This document shows positions 46,875 to 60,025 of a stretch of DNA of 64,000 bases, piece by piece. A program made the position numbers and the translations under genes. Where the stretch lies: NCBI GenBank assembly GCA_046351215.1, contig JAXLYX010000007.1:558001-622000 (forward strand), written 5' to 3'. Source of the stretch: JAXLYX01 sp046351215 (GTDB taxonomy: Bacteria > Myxococcota_A > Polyangia > Polyangiales > Houyiibacteriaceae). The notes under the pieces were generated by a model that ran no database searches, was not told the DNA's origin, and saw nothing but the letters and a program-made list of their open reading frames with translations. The number at the start of each line of letters is the position of its first letter. Position 1 is the first letter of the stretch.

Positions 46875-48253
46875 AGAGCCGGGTCGCGACTCCGTACCTC
46901 GCGCTCTGCCTCTGCCTCGGCGCCACGTCCGCGTGCGCGCACGGAGCCGCCTCGACCCACGCGGCCGACCCGGCCCCGGCGAACGGCGAATCGACGACCG
47001 CGTCCGTCCCGACGCCCCCCTCGCCCGCACCCGCCCCCGAGGGACTGCTCCGCGGGCCGACGGACGCCGAGCGCACGGCGATCGAGGCGCTCGCCCGGCG
47101 CGCCGAGGGCATCCGCCAGCTCGCCTTCGATCGCCCGGTGCGGGTGGAGATCCGCGACGAGCGGAGCATCGTCGCGCACCTGACGCGGGAGCTCGAGGAC
47201 GAGGAGCTCGCGCGCGGACAGGCGATCTACACGGCGCTCGGGCTGCTCCCTCCGGGCATGGACCTCCTCGCCGAGCTCCGCTCGGTGCTCGGCGAGCAGG
47301 TGGTCGGCTTCTACGACCCCGAGGAGGCGGTCCTCGTCGTCCGCGACGACGTGGCCGCGGGCCTCGGCAACGCCTCGCCCGGACCGCTCGACGAGACGCG
47401 CCTCGTGCTCGTCCACGAGCTCGTGCACGCCCTCCAGGACCAGCGGCTCGGGCTCGGCCGCGCGATGGATCTCGAGCGCGACAGCGATCCCGACACCGCC
47501 TTCCACTGCCTCGTCGAGGGGGACGCGACCCTGTCGATGCTGGGTCCGCTCGTCGAGGGCATGGGGATGAGGCTCGCCGACCTCACGGGACGCCGCGAGC
47601 TGCTCGCCCGCCTCGGTCCCGCCGCCCTCGGCTCGGCCGGCTCCGAGCTCGCGGACGCCCCGGCGATCGTCCGCCTCGGCCTGCTCGCCCCCTACTTCCA
47701 CGGCCTCACGTTCGTGGCCTCGCTCCACCATCGCGGCGGCTTCCCCGCCATCGACGCCGCGCACCGAAGACCGCCGCTCTCGATGGAGCAGGTGCTCCAT
47801 CCCGAGGCGTACGTGCGCGGCGAGGCCCCGATCCCGGTCGCCCTGCCCGCGCTCGCCACCGTCGAGGCCGCCGGCTTCACCGCGGCGAAGGAAGACACCC
47901 TCGGCGAGCTCGAGCTCGGCATCTACTTCGGCCAGGTCGAGAGCGACGGCTACGACGACGTCTCGGCCGTCGGATGGGGAGGCGATCGTCTCCGCCTGTA
48001 CCAGCACGTGGACGGTCGGGCCGCGATCGTCTGGTTCTCGGTCTGGGACACCGAAGGCGCCGCGATCCGGGCGGAAGAAGCGGCGACGCGCGTCCGGACC
48101 CGGGCCGACGCCTTCGCCGCCCCCCTCCAGCAGGTCGTCCGCAAGGGGCGGGCCGTGATGATCGCGCGGGGCCTCCCCCCCGAGCTCCACGGCGGCGTCG
48201 CCGACGCCTTCGCCCGCTTCGCACTCGAGTTCAACGCACGGAGGAGCCCATGA
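46871..48253 (+). CDS. lipoprotein with HExxH metalloprotease-like motif
   Basis: The 460-residue protein overlaps the RNase J stop (ATGA). A lipoprotein signal ends LGATSAC, with an Ala/Pro/Thr-rich linker to about residue 60. The HELVHALQDQ sequence (about residue 185) is a HExxH zinc motif, followed by LVEGDATLSMLG with a Glu that could be the third ligand. The context is like M48/M61-type peptidases, but no full family match is claimed. It is anchored at the outer membrane. The dCMP deaminase gene follows with a 4-base overlap. Confidence 0.8.
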   Translation: MKSRVATPYLALCLCLGATSACAHGAASTHAADPAPANGESTTASVPTPPSPAPAPEGLLRGPTDAERTAIEALARRAEGIRQLAFDRPVRVEIRDERSIVAHLTRELEDEELARGQAIYTALGLLPPGMDLLAELRSVLGEQVVGFYDPEEAVLVVRDDVAAGLGNASPGPLDETRLVLVHELVHALQDQRLGLGRAMDLERDSDPDTAFHCLVEGDATLSMLGPLVEGMGMRLADLTGRRELLARLGPAALGSAGSELADAPAIVRLGLLAPYFHGLTFVASLHHRGGFPAIDAAHRRPPLSMEQVLHPEAYVRGEAPIPVALPALATVEAAGFTAAKEDTLGELELGIYFGQVESDGYDDVSAVGWGGDRLRLYQHVDGRAAIVWFSVWDTEGAAIRAEEAATRVRTRADAFAAPLQQVVRKGRAVMIARGLPPELHGGVADAFARFALEFNARRSP

Positions 48254-48696
48254 GCCGCGTCAGCTGGGACGAGTACTTCATGAACATCGCGCGCGAGGTG
48301 GCGACGCGCTCCACCTGCAGCCGCAAGCACGTCGGCGCCGTGATCGTCCGCGACAAGACCATCCTCTCCACCGGCTACAACGGCTCGGTCCGCGGCCTCG
48401 GCCACTGCGACGACGAGGGCCACATGATGGAGGACGGTCACTGCGTGCGGACGATCCACGCGGAGGCCAACGCGATCATCCAGGCCGCCAAGAACGGCAC
48501 CCGCATCGAGGGGGCCGGGATCTACATCACGGCCTCCCCGTGCTGGTCCTGCTTCAAGATGATCGCCAACGCCGGTCTCAGCCGGATCTGCTACGGCGAG
48601 TTCTACCGGGACGAGCGGATCTTCCGGACCGCCGCGGCCCTGGGCATCGACCTCGTCGAGGTCAAACCCTCCCCGACGACGGTCTCCGACGCTTGA
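48250..48696 (+). CDS. dCMP/cytidine deaminase family protein
   Basis: The 148-residue protein shows the zinc deaminase signature: IHAEANAIIQAAKN (His and proton-shuttling Glu) and SPCWSCFKMIANAG (two Cys). RSTCSRKHVGAVIVRDKTIL and NGSVRGLGHCDDEGHMMEDGHCVR match ComEB/dCMP deaminases with an allosteric-site-like Cys/His cluster. It makes dUMP for thymidylate synthesis. The TGA stop lies within the -35 box of the tig promoter. Confidence 0.93.
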   Translation: MSRVSWDEYFMNIAREVATRSTCSRKHVGAVIVRDKTILSTGYNGSVRGLGHCDDEGHMMEDGHCVRTIHAEANAIIQAAKNGTRIEGAGIYITASPCWSCFKMIANAGLSRICYGEFYRDERIFRTAAALGIDLVEVKPSPTTVSDA

Positions 48697-48721
48697 CCGG
48701 GACCAGGGCGGGCAGTACACC
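48693..48721 (+). promoter_or_regulatory. promoter of tig-clpP
   Basis: TTGACC (48693-48698) includes the stop of the deaminase gene. After 17 bases comes TACACC (48716-48721). The tig ATG at 48749 has CAGGAG about 10 bases upstream. Confidence 0.7.
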
Positions 48722-48748
48722 CGCCGTCCTGCCCAGGAGCGTACGTCG

Positions 48749-50134
48749 ATGCAGTCGCAGGTCAGCGAAATCAGCCCGGTCCTCGTCGAAGTCAAGGTGG
48801 AGGTCCCCTGGGACCAGGTCCATCGGGATCTCGAGACCGGCTTCACCAAGCTCGCCCGCACCGCGCACGTGAAGGGTTTCCGTCCGGGCAAGGTGCCCGT
48901 GCAGGTCGTGAAGCAGCTCTTCCGGGCGAAGGTCGAGAACGACGTCGTCGGCGCCTTCATCGAGAAGGGCCTCCTCGCCGCCGTCGAAGAGCACAAGCTG
49001 ATGCTCGCGGCGCAGCCCGAGGTCGACGCCCCCGAGATCACCAAGGGCGAGCCCCTGTCGATCAAGGCCCGCGTCGAGGTGCGTCCCAAGATCGAGAAGG
49101 TCGAGATCGCCGGCCTCTCCGTCTACCGCTCGCTCGACGCCGTGAAGGACGCCGACGTCGATGCCGAGGTCGAGCGCCTCCGCACGCAGCACGCCGACAT
49201 CCAGGTCCCGGACCCGATGCGCCCCGCCAAGGAGCACGACGTGCTCACGATCGACTACGCGGTGTCGATCGACGGCGAGGACAAGCCCGAGATGAAGGCC
49301 GAGGACCGCCAGGTCGAGCTCGGCGGCGGCCGCCTCCTCCCGGAGTTCGAGAAGGCCCTGCTCGGCGCCGTGCCGGGTGACTCCCGCGTCGCCGAGGTGA
49401 CCTACGGCGAGGACGCCCAGGCCGAGTCGCTCCGCGGCAAGACGGCGAAGTTCTCGATCACCGTGAAGGAGCTCAAGGAGAAGGTCCTCCCCGAGCTCGA
49501 CGACGAGTTCGCGAAGGATTGCGGCGACTACGAGACGCTCGCCGACCTCCGCGCGAAGCTCCGCAAGCAGCTCGAGGACGCGGCCGAGCGCCGCAGCGAG
49601 ACCGCGGTGAAGGACCAGCTCGTCGACAAGCTCGTCGAGAAGAACCCGGTCCCGGTTCCTCCCTCGATGGTGAAGAACCAGAAGCAGCAGATGATGTACG
49701 AGTTCGCCCAGTTCCTGCAGTTCGCGGGCGCGGGCGGCCTCTCCCCCGAGATGTTCGACGGCATCGACGAGCGCGCCGAGCGCCGCGTGCGCGCGGGCCT
49801 GCTCCTCTCGGCCATCGCGCGTCTCGAGAACCTCGACGTCACCGAGGCGGACGTCGAGGCGAAGTTCGAGGAGCTCTCGAAGCAGACCGGCAAGCACGTC
49901 GCGAAGATCCGCGTCGACTACCAGGGCGAGCGTCGCGAGACCCTCGAGTCGCAGATCCTCGAGGGCAAGATCATGGCGTTCCTCCGCGGCAAGGCGGAGC
50001 TCCTCGAGGGGCATCCGCCCGCCGAGGCGAGCGCCGAGGGTGGCGAGGCGAAGGCCGAAGGTGACGCCGAGGCCGCTCCCGCGACCGAGAAGAAGACGAA
50101 GAAGTCGTCCAAGAAGAAGGGCGAGGAGGGCTGA
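48749..50134 (+). CDS. tig: trigger factor
   Basis: The 461-residue protein is a ribosome-associated chaperone with PPIase. The N-terminal ribosome-binding domain holds the signature GFRPGKVPVQVVK. The FKBP-like PPIase domain follows (DVLTIDYAVSIDGEDKPEMKA ... LLPEFEKALLGAVPGDSRV), then the helical C-terminal arms. It ends with a Lys-rich tail (KKTKKSSKKKGEEG), which is not universal. It heads tig-clpP-clpX-lon, the usual folding/proteolysis order, and clpP begins 2 bases after the stop. Confidence 0.96.
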   Translation: MQSQVSEISPVLVEVKVEVPWDQVHRDLETGFTKLARTAHVKGFRPGKVPVQVVKQLFRAKVENDVVGAFIEKGLLAAVEEHKLMLAAQPEVDAPEITKGEPLSIKARVEVRPKIEKVEIAGLSVYRSLDAVKDADVDAEVERLRTQHADIQVPDPMRPAKEHDVLTIDYAVSIDGEDKPEMKAEDRQVELGGGRLLPEFEKALLGAVPGDSRVAEVTYGEDAQAESLRGKTAKFSITVKELKEKVLPELDDEFAKDCGDYETLADLRAKLRKQLEDAAERRSETAVKDQLVDKLVEKNPVPVPPSMVKNQKQQMMYEFAQFLQFAGAGGLSPEMFDGIDERAERRVRAGLLLSAIARLENLDVTEADVEAKFEELSKQTGKHVAKIRVDYQGERRETLESQILEGKIMAFLRGKAELLEGHPPAEASAEGGEAKAEGDAEAAPATEKKTKKSSKKKGEEG

Positions 50135-50136
50135 GG

Positions 50137-52118
<1,982 letters not shown>

Positions 52119-52170
52119 GCCGGCTCCTTGCCCTACGATCCTTCGATCCAGAGCTCCGTCGCGGGGTGGC

Positions 52171-52185
52171 GGGCCGAAACGGCCC
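52171..52185 (+). terminator. small hairpin between clpX and lon
   Basis: GGGCCG AAA CGGCCC gives a 6-base-pair stem with a 3-base loop, 53 bases after clpX. It lacks a T-run and may only attenuate transcription into lon. The 97-base gap shows no sigma70-like pair. Confidence 0.35.
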
Positions 52186-52215
52186 TCCCCTGCGCGCTCA
52201 CGAAGGTGCGTAGGG

Positions 52216-54707
<2,492 letters not shown>

Positions 54708-54712
54708 GCCGC

Positions 54713-54779
54713 GGGTCGCGACGAGCGACCCACCGATTCCGAGGAGGCGTCCGGGGTCCTGCCCCGCGGCGCCTTCGGC
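54713..54779 (+). terminator. terminator region after lon
   Basis: A 7-base-pair stem GGGTCGC/GCGACCC (54713-54731) begins 5 bases after the lon stop. A second, imperfect GC-rich hairpin around GGGGTCCTGCCCC (54753-54765) follows. Neither has a long T-run. Confidence 0.5.
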
Positions 54780-54845
54780 GTTCAGGGCGCCCGATCGCGC
54801 GATCCCGCCTTACGCGACCGTCATGGCGATTTCATCGCCGGGCCG

Positions 54846-56831
54846 ATGCTTGGAGGTCCAAGCAGATCCATGATCCGCGGAGCTCCCGTGGATCCCCTCC
54901 CCCGCGATCTTCCGCGAGACGACGCCGCGCCCGCCCCGACCGTCCGGCGCGCTCGCCGTTTCGTGCCGACGTTCGACCTACCCGACGAGCTGTCGAGCGG
55001 GTTCGAGTCGTTCCGGCTGGATCTCGGTGGCCACCTCGTCCTGCACGCGCTCGCCGTCGGCGCGATCGTCGGCCTCGGAGCGTGCTTCTTCTTCGTGCTG
55101 CTCCAGACGGCCGACGCCATGCTGCTCCGAGGCCTGTCGGGCTATCGCTCGCTGCGTCCCGCGGGCGAGGTGGAGCTGCTCCACTTCCCGGTCGCTCCGC
55201 ATCCCCTGTCGCTCGTGGTGGTCGCCATCCTCCCGGCCCTCGGAGGTCTCGCCACGGGCCTCGTCGCGCGTCGTGCGCCCGAGGTCGAGGGTGGCGGCGG
55301 CGATTCGTACATCACTTCCTTCCACGGGGACGGGACCCCGATCCGCCGTCGCGTCGCCTGGCTGAAGATGCTCGCCACGGCGCTCACGCTGGGCACCGGA
55401 GGCTCCGCGGGGCGCGAGGGGCCGACGATGCAGGTCGGCGCCGCCATCGCCTCCTGGCTCGGCACGCGCTTCTCGCTCTCCCCGCGCGAGCGCCGGCTCC
55501 TGCTCGTCGCGGGCACGGCCGCTGGGCTCGCGGCGATGTTCGGGACTCCGCTCGGAGCGGCGCTCCTCGCCACCGAGGTCCTCTACCAGGACGACTTCGA
55601 GCCGGAGGCCCTCATCCCCGCCGTGCTCGCGAGCGCCGTCGCGTATTCGGTCTTCCTCGCGGTCTTCCCGGGAACGGGTCACCTGTTCGGGCACGCGGCG
55701 CGGTACCCCTTCAGGCCGGCGGACCTGCCCTACTACGCGATGCTCGCGCTCTTCCTCGGAGTGTCGGGGCGAGTCTTCGTGCGCCTCCTCGAGGCCTCCC
55801 GGAAGGCGTTCGCGCGCGTTCCCTGGCCGACCCTCCGCCCTGCGCTCGGCGGCCTCGCGCTCGGGGTCCTGGCCGCGACCTGGCTCGCGCTCGGCCGGAA
55901 CCGCCTCGGCCTTCGCGGCGTCGACGTCGGTGCCCTCGGCGCGGGCTACGGGGCCGTCCAGGCGGCGATCCTCGACGCCGACTTCCTCCCCTCGGGATGG
56001 GCCGGGGTCGGCTTCTTCGCCTCCTTCGCGCTCCTCAAGATGCTCACGACCTCGTTGACGCTCGGATCGGGGGGAAGCGGAGGAGACTTCGGTCCGAGCC
56101 TCGTCATCGGAGGTCTGCTCGGAGGGGCGTTCGGGCGTGCGGTGGTGCTCGTCTCCGGCAGCCCGGCGGATCCGGGCGCCTTCGCGCTCGTCGGGATGGG
56201 CGCGTTCTACGGTGGGCTCGCGAACGCTCCGGTGAGCGCCGTGGTGCTCGTCTGCGAGATGACCGGCACGTACGATCTCCTCGTCCCGCTGATGCTCGCC
56301 TCCGTGCTCGGCCACGTCGCGATGAAGCGTGCGAACCTCTATCACGCCCAGCCCGCGTCGCGCGCCGAGTCGCCGGCCCATCGCGTCGAGGCGAAGAGGG
56401 AGTCGCTGGACTCGGTCCCGGCGCGAGCCCTCCTCGACGAGGGGAGGCGATTCGTCGTGCTCCATCGAGACACGACCTTCGCGGAGTCGATCCGCATCGC
56501 CCGGGACTGCGTGTGCCGGCAGGAGACGATCCCCATGGTCGACGACGACGGCTCGCTCGTCGCGCTCGTGGCGACGCGTGATCTCCTCCGCGTCACGAAC
56601 GCGGCCGACCTCTCGGAGGAGGCCGCCGTTCCCGCCGGGCTCGTGCGGCCTCCGGACGCCCTTTCGCTCGACGATTCCCTCCACGTAGCCACGCGCCGCA
56701 TCGTCGCCCTCGGTCTCCACGCCCTGCCGATGATCGACGATGCGCGCCGCCCGATCGCGCTCGTCGATCTCGCCGAGCTCGCCTCCTTCGTGCACGCGCC
56801 GCGAGACCCTCTCTCGCCCCGAGACGACTGA
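54846..56831 (+). CDS. ClC chloride channel/antiporter with C-terminal CBS domains
   Basis: The 661-residue membrane protein has about ten helices. The anion-selectivity signatures are GTGGSAGREGPTMQVG (GREGP with the gating Glu) and LGSGGSGGDFGPSLVIGGLLGG (GxFxP-like). After residue 500, two CBS modules (LDEGRRFVVLHRDTTFAESI...; ALSLDDSLHVATRR...) suggest nucleotide regulation. An ATG at 54870, with GGAGG 13 bases upstream, is an alternative start; 54846 is used here. Whether it is a channel or a Cl-/H+ antiporter cannot be decided by eye. Confidence 0.9.
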   Translation: MLGGPSRSMIRGAPVDPLPRDLPRDDAAPAPTVRRARRFVPTFDLPDELSSGFESFRLDLGGHLVLHALAVGAIVGLGACFFFVLLQTADAMLLRGLSGYRSLRPAGEVELLHFPVAPHPLSLVVVAILPALGGLATGLVARRAPEVEGGGGDSYITSFHGDGTPIRRRVAWLKMLATALTLGTGGSAGREGPTMQVGAAIASWLGTRFSLSPRERRLLLVAGTAAGLAAMFGTPLGAALLATEVLYQDDFEPEALIPAVLASAVAYSVFLAVFPGTGHLFGHAARYPFRPADLPYYAMLALFLGVSGRVFVRLLEASRKAFARVPWPTLRPALGGLALGVLAATWLALGRNRLGLRGVDVGALGAGYGAVQAAILDADFLPSGWAGVGFFASFALLKMLTTSLTLGSGGSGGDFGPSLVIGGLLGGAFGRAVVLVSGSPADPGAFALVGMGAFYGGLANAPVSAVVLVCEMTGTYDLLVPLMLASVLGHVAMKRANLYHAQPASRAESPAHRVEAKRESLDSVPARALLDEGRRFVVLHRDTTFAESIRIARDCVCRQETIPMVDDDGSLVALVATRDLLRVTNAADLSEEAAVPAGLVRPPDALSLDDSLHVATRRIVALGLHALPMIDDARRPIALVDLAELASFVHAPRDPLSPRDD

Positions 56832-56845
56832 GCCGGGAGGCCGCG

Positions 56846-59176
56846 ATGCGCCGCACCGATCGCTTCCTCGGACGGACTCGCAGGGCCTCGGTGGTATGCC
56901 TCCTCGCGCTCGCGGGCGTGTACGGGTCGACCGGGACGGCGCTCGCGGATGCCACGTGGTGGATCCCGGTCGGGGGTCGCACGGTCCGGTGGCCGAACGG
57001 TCCCGTGATCTGCGCCGACGCCTCGGATCACGGGGGATTCGCGATCGACACCGACGGCCTCGGCATCCGGCCCCCGCCGACCGGCGTGGGTACGTCGGCG
57101 ACGCTGCGCATGGCTCCCGACCCGGCGCATTGCGAGGCCTCCACGTCGGCGGTGCGCGTCGTCGCGGTGGGTCCCCTCCCCTCGGTGGATCCGGCGTCCG
57201 TCGAGCTCGACACGGAGGCCGGCACGGTCACCCTGCGCGGTCGCTCCCTGGCTCGCGCGACGCTCCGATGGACCGCAGGAGATCGGAGCGGCGAGGACCG
57301 CTGCGACGCGGCGACCGGAGCCGCGGAGCCGACGACGTGCACCTTCTCCGTCGGTCGCGGGCTTCCCGCGGATCCCTCGCTCGTCTCGCTCACGCTCGTC
57401 CCGGAGGGCGCCTCGGGAGACACGGATGTCGTCCTCTTCGACGGCGACGGGCGGACGGTGACGCGGGCCACTCGCCTCTTCCATCCCGCACGGATCGTCG
57501 TGGGACGTCCCTTCGAGCCCGGCGCGACGATCGACGCCACGGCAGGCGCGGCCCGCGTCCCCCTCCTCCACCCCGAAGCGGTGGCCACGGTCGATTGCAC
57601 CGACGCGGTCTGCGACCTCGACGGGGATTCCCTGCTCGTGCGCGACGAGCACGGGAGCGACGACGTCCTCGAGGTGCACGTGCACCTGCGTCCCCACGTG
57701 GTGGCGCGAGACGGCGACGGAACCGACGGCAATCCCGTGGCGCGGCTGCCGCTCTCGCGATGCCCGGCGACGCTCGTCGGAGCGCTTCCGATCCGGGGCG
57801 CGAGCGAGTCGAGAGCGGTGCTCCGGGTCGACGGGAGCTGCGCGGCCGACCGCGAGCTCGAGGCGACGTCGGCGAACGGCACGGTCCGAAGGGTCGATCG
57901 GCTCGTGCTCGGCGGCAGCACGTACGTCGTCCTCGCGCTCGACCGCGTCGACTCCGACGAGGTGCTCGTCGTCCTGCGGCGGGAGTCGGGCGTCGCGGCC
58001 CACGTCCGCCTGCCCACACGGCGCGTGCTCCCGCCCCGCGCGCGCCTCGAGCTCGAGGGGGTGGGAGAGATCGACTTCCTCCCGACCAACCGCGCCGTGC
58101 ACGTGCTGCTGCCCTCCCTGCCCGATGCGGGCGTGCTCGAGCCGGTCTCGGTCGAAGGCGTCTACGAGGCCACGCGGGAAGGCAGCGGTCACTTCGTCGT
58201 GCGTGCGACGCCCCACGTGGCGGGCGCGGTGCCCCTCCGCTTCGCGTACCGCGATCCCACGCTGCCCGGCGTCTTGTCGACCCTGGTGCTCGGCTTCGTG
58301 ACCGAGCCGGTGGAGCGTGTCCTGCGCACGGCCAACGTGCCTCGCGCGCTCGGAACGGAATCCGGCGCAGGAGAGGGCTTCGTCGAGCTGCTATGCGGCA
58401 ACGGAGCGCACGCGACGGTGCAGGTCGAGCCCGGCCGGACCACCCCCCTTCCCTTCCGCTCGCGCGACACCTGCCATCTCGTCTTCCACCGCGAGCTCCT
58501 GCGCGAGGAGGACGGAGTCCAGGTCCTCGCCCTGCGCGTCGACGTCCGCAAGGCCGATGGCTCTCCCGTCCACGAAGCGCGGGTGGATCAGCGCGTGGTG
58601 CTGCGTCCCGGCCGAGAGCCCCGGGTCGTCTACCTCGGCGGGATCGAGGATCCCTTCGATCGACTCTCGATCCGGGTCTCGGTGGCGACGGAAGGGGCCG
58701 ACTGGGCCCGTCCGCCGGACGAGGACGTCGACGCCCCGGAGCTCTCGTGGACCGTCGTGATGGGCACGGATCGCCTGCGGATCTACGGCACCACGACGAT
58801 CCCCGCGGCCCTCTTCCGCGTGTCGGATCACTCGGGGATCATGGCGCTCAACGCAGGGGCCCTCTTCCGGCTCGTCGCCCTCTCGCGCGAAGGACGCGAG
58901 AGCATCGTCGGCTTCGAGTCGGGCGTGATGTGGGTCAGCATCGCGGGCACGAGCGCGGACGTGCAGACCAGCCGCTTCGGCGAGCTCTCGCTCGTCGCCG
59001 GCCTCGGGCTCGGCGTGCCGATCGCGAATCCCTCGCGCGCCTCCCAGACCTCGATCGCGATCCACGCCTGGTTCGAGTACGAGGTCTCGCGGGCGTTCCG
59101 CCCCCACGACGGCTCGCCGCTCGGCTTCGTGTTCGGGCCGAGCATCACGATCGGGGACCTCGGGACGAGCTTCTGA
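56846..59176 (+). CDS. large secreted protein of unknown function, outer-membrane-like C-terminus
   Basis: The 776-residue protein has a signal peptide (RRASVVCLLALAGVYGSTGTALA). The mature part has several Cys spaced as in disulfide-bonded beta domains (for example CEASTS, CDAATGAAEPTTC, CTDAVC). The last 150 residues (from about VVMGTDRLRIYGTTTIPAAL) look like amphipathic strands ending GPSITIGDLGTSF, which could be an outer-membrane anchoring domain. No family was recognised. It starts 14 bases after the ClC gene with GGGAGG upstream, so co-transcription is likely. Confidence 0.75.
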   Translation: MRRTDRFLGRTRRASVVCLLALAGVYGSTGTALADATWWIPVGGRTVRWPNGPVICADASDHGGFAIDTDGLGIRPPPTGVGTSATLRMAPDPAHCEASTSAVRVVAVGPLPSVDPASVELDTEAGTVTLRGRSLARATLRWTAGDRSGEDRCDAATGAAEPTTCTFSVGRGLPADPSLVSLTLVPEGASGDTDVVLFDGDGRTVTRATRLFHPARIVVGRPFEPGATIDATAGAARVPLLHPEAVATVDCTDAVCDLDGDSLLVRDEHGSDDVLEVHVHLRPHVVARDGDGTDGNPVARLPLSRCPATLVGALPIRGASESRAVLRVDGSCAADRELEATSANGTVRRVDRLVLGGSTYVVLALDRVDSDEVLVVLRRESGVAAHVRLPTRRVLPPRARLELEGVGEIDFLPTNRAVHVLLPSLPDAGVLEPVSVEGVYEATREGSGHFVVRATPHVAGAVPLRFAYRDPTLPGVLSTLVLGFVTEPVERVLRTANVPRALGTESGAGEGFVELLCGNGAHATVQVEPGRTTPLPFRSRDTCHLVFHRELLREEDGVQVLALRVDVRKADGSPVHEARVDQRVVLRPGREPRVVYLGGIEDPFDRLSIRVSVATEGADWARPPDEDVDAPELSWTVVMGTDRLRIYGTTTIPAALFRVSDHSGIMALNAGALFRLVALSREGRESIVGFESGVMWVSIAGTSADVQTSRFGELSLVAGLGLGVPIANPSRASQTSIAIHAWFEYEVSRAFRPHDGSPLGFVFGPSITIGDLGTSF

Positions 59177-59190
59177 GGTCCGCCCTCTCG

Positions 59191-59607
59191 CTAGGGCCGC
59201 ACCGAGTCGCGACGCTCGGCGAGGAAGGAGCGGCAGCGGGCCTCCGCCTCGTCCTCCGTCGCGACGACGACGAGCGGGTACGGCGGCGTGACGAGCCAGA
59301 GGATCGAGCGGATCACGCCGCGATGGATCGGGTTCGTGACGACGATCGCGTTGCCCGCGACGACCCGATGCGCGAGCGTGCGATGACGGGAGACGAACTC
59401 CGCCTGCGAGCGCCGCTGCTTGCTCGAGAGGGGCGAGAGCCGATTCCCACCGGTGGTGATCAGGGCGAAACGGACGCCGTCCGCATCGCATCGGCGGAGC
59501 AGCGCGAGGATGCGCTCTTCGTAGGTCGCGAGCTCGTCGTCGGTGATGCGACCGACGAAGTGCGCGCGCACCACGGGGAAGCGACCCTCGTCGAGCACCA
59601 CCGGCAT
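59191..59607 (-). CDS. small cytoplasmic protein, STAS/SpoIIAA-like pattern
   Basis: The 138-residue protein starts at the ATG at 59607 (MPVVLDEGRFPVVRAHFVG); the longer frame to 59652 is unlikely. The alternating beta-alpha pattern (RITDDELATYEERILALLRRCDADGVRFALITTGGN ... RVVAGNAIVVTNPIHRGVIRSILWL) recalls the SpoIIAA-like/STAS-related proteins common in Myxococcota, but I cannot confirm it. It is convergent with the previous secreted gene (14 bases apart). Confidence 0.65.
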   Translation of the reverse strand: MPVVLDEGRFPVVRAHFVGRITDDELATYEERILALLRRCDADGVRFALITTGGNRLSPLSSKQRRSQAEFVSRHRTLAHRVVAGNAIVVTNPIHRGVIRSILWLVTPPYPLVVVATEDEAEARCRSFLAERRDSVRP

Positions 59608-59683
59608 GGGGGCAGCATAATGCCGCCCCCGGGGCGCACGTCGAGCCCTCATCGGGCGGCCCCTCGGCGGGGTCCCCCTCCGC

Positions 59684-59712
59684 TTGACGGATCCCGCCCC
59701 CGACGCTAATCC
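59684..59712 (+). promoter_or_regulatory. promoter of tRNA-Val(UAC)
   Basis: TTGACG (59684-59689), 17 bases and TAATCC (59707-59712). The mature tRNA starts 14 bases after the -10 box. Confidence 0.75.
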
Positions 59713-59726
59713 GCTCGGTCCCCCGA

Positions 59727-59798
59727 GGGCGGGTAGCTCAGTGGCAGAGCGCTGGCCTTACAAGCCGGATGTCGCAGGTTCGACCCCTGTCCCGCCCA
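59727..59798 (+). tRNA. tRNA-Val (anticodon UAC)
   Basis: The cloverleaf is 72 bases. Acceptor GGGCGGG/CCCGCCC is perfect. The D arm is GCTC...GAGC, anticodon stem CTGGC/GCCGG with loop CTTACAA, T arm GCAGG TTCGACC CCTGT, discriminator A. The anticodon TAC reads GUA/GUG. The 3' CCA is not encoded. A small Cys-rich gene begins 16 bases after it. Confidence 0.95.
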
Positions 59799-59814
59799 CC
59801 CCTCTCCCCCCGCC

Positions 59815-60000
59815 ATGAACTGCCGCTTCTGCCGGAGCCCGATGGCCTACGTGCACGGCCACGCCGCCTGCATCGACAACCGCTGTCCGATGTTCGGCGT
59901 GAACCAAGCCGAGTGCTGCGACGGGGAGACGATCGCGAACTGCCCCGTGCCCACGGCGGAGCTCGGAAAGGGCCCGCGCCGGCCCGACGACCGGGACTGA
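59815..60000 (+). CDS. small Cys-rich, zinc-ribbon-like protein
   Basis: The 61-residue protein has CRFCRSP near the start, then the stretch VHGHAACIDNRCPMFGVNQAECCDGE, seven Cys in all up to the IANCP end. The spacing suggests one or two metal sites. No ribosome binding site precedes the ATG, which is 16 bases after the tRNA-Val(UAC). It is probably co-transcribed with the tRNA and released by tRNA processing. Sequences of this CxxC...GHAAC...CP.F kind occur in several phyla as uncharacterised small proteins (recollection). Confidence 0.6.
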   Translation: MNCRFCRSPMAYVHGHAACIDNRCPMFGVNQAECCDGETIANCPVPTAELGKGPRRPDDRD

Positions 60001-60025
60001 GCGTTCCCGCGCCGCCTTCACGCCC

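Noticed and set aside
52119..52215. Sigma32-like heat-shock promoter before lon
   Set aside because: CTTGCCC occurs but no matching CCCCAT-like -10 at 13-15 bases, and no sigma70 pair is convincing.
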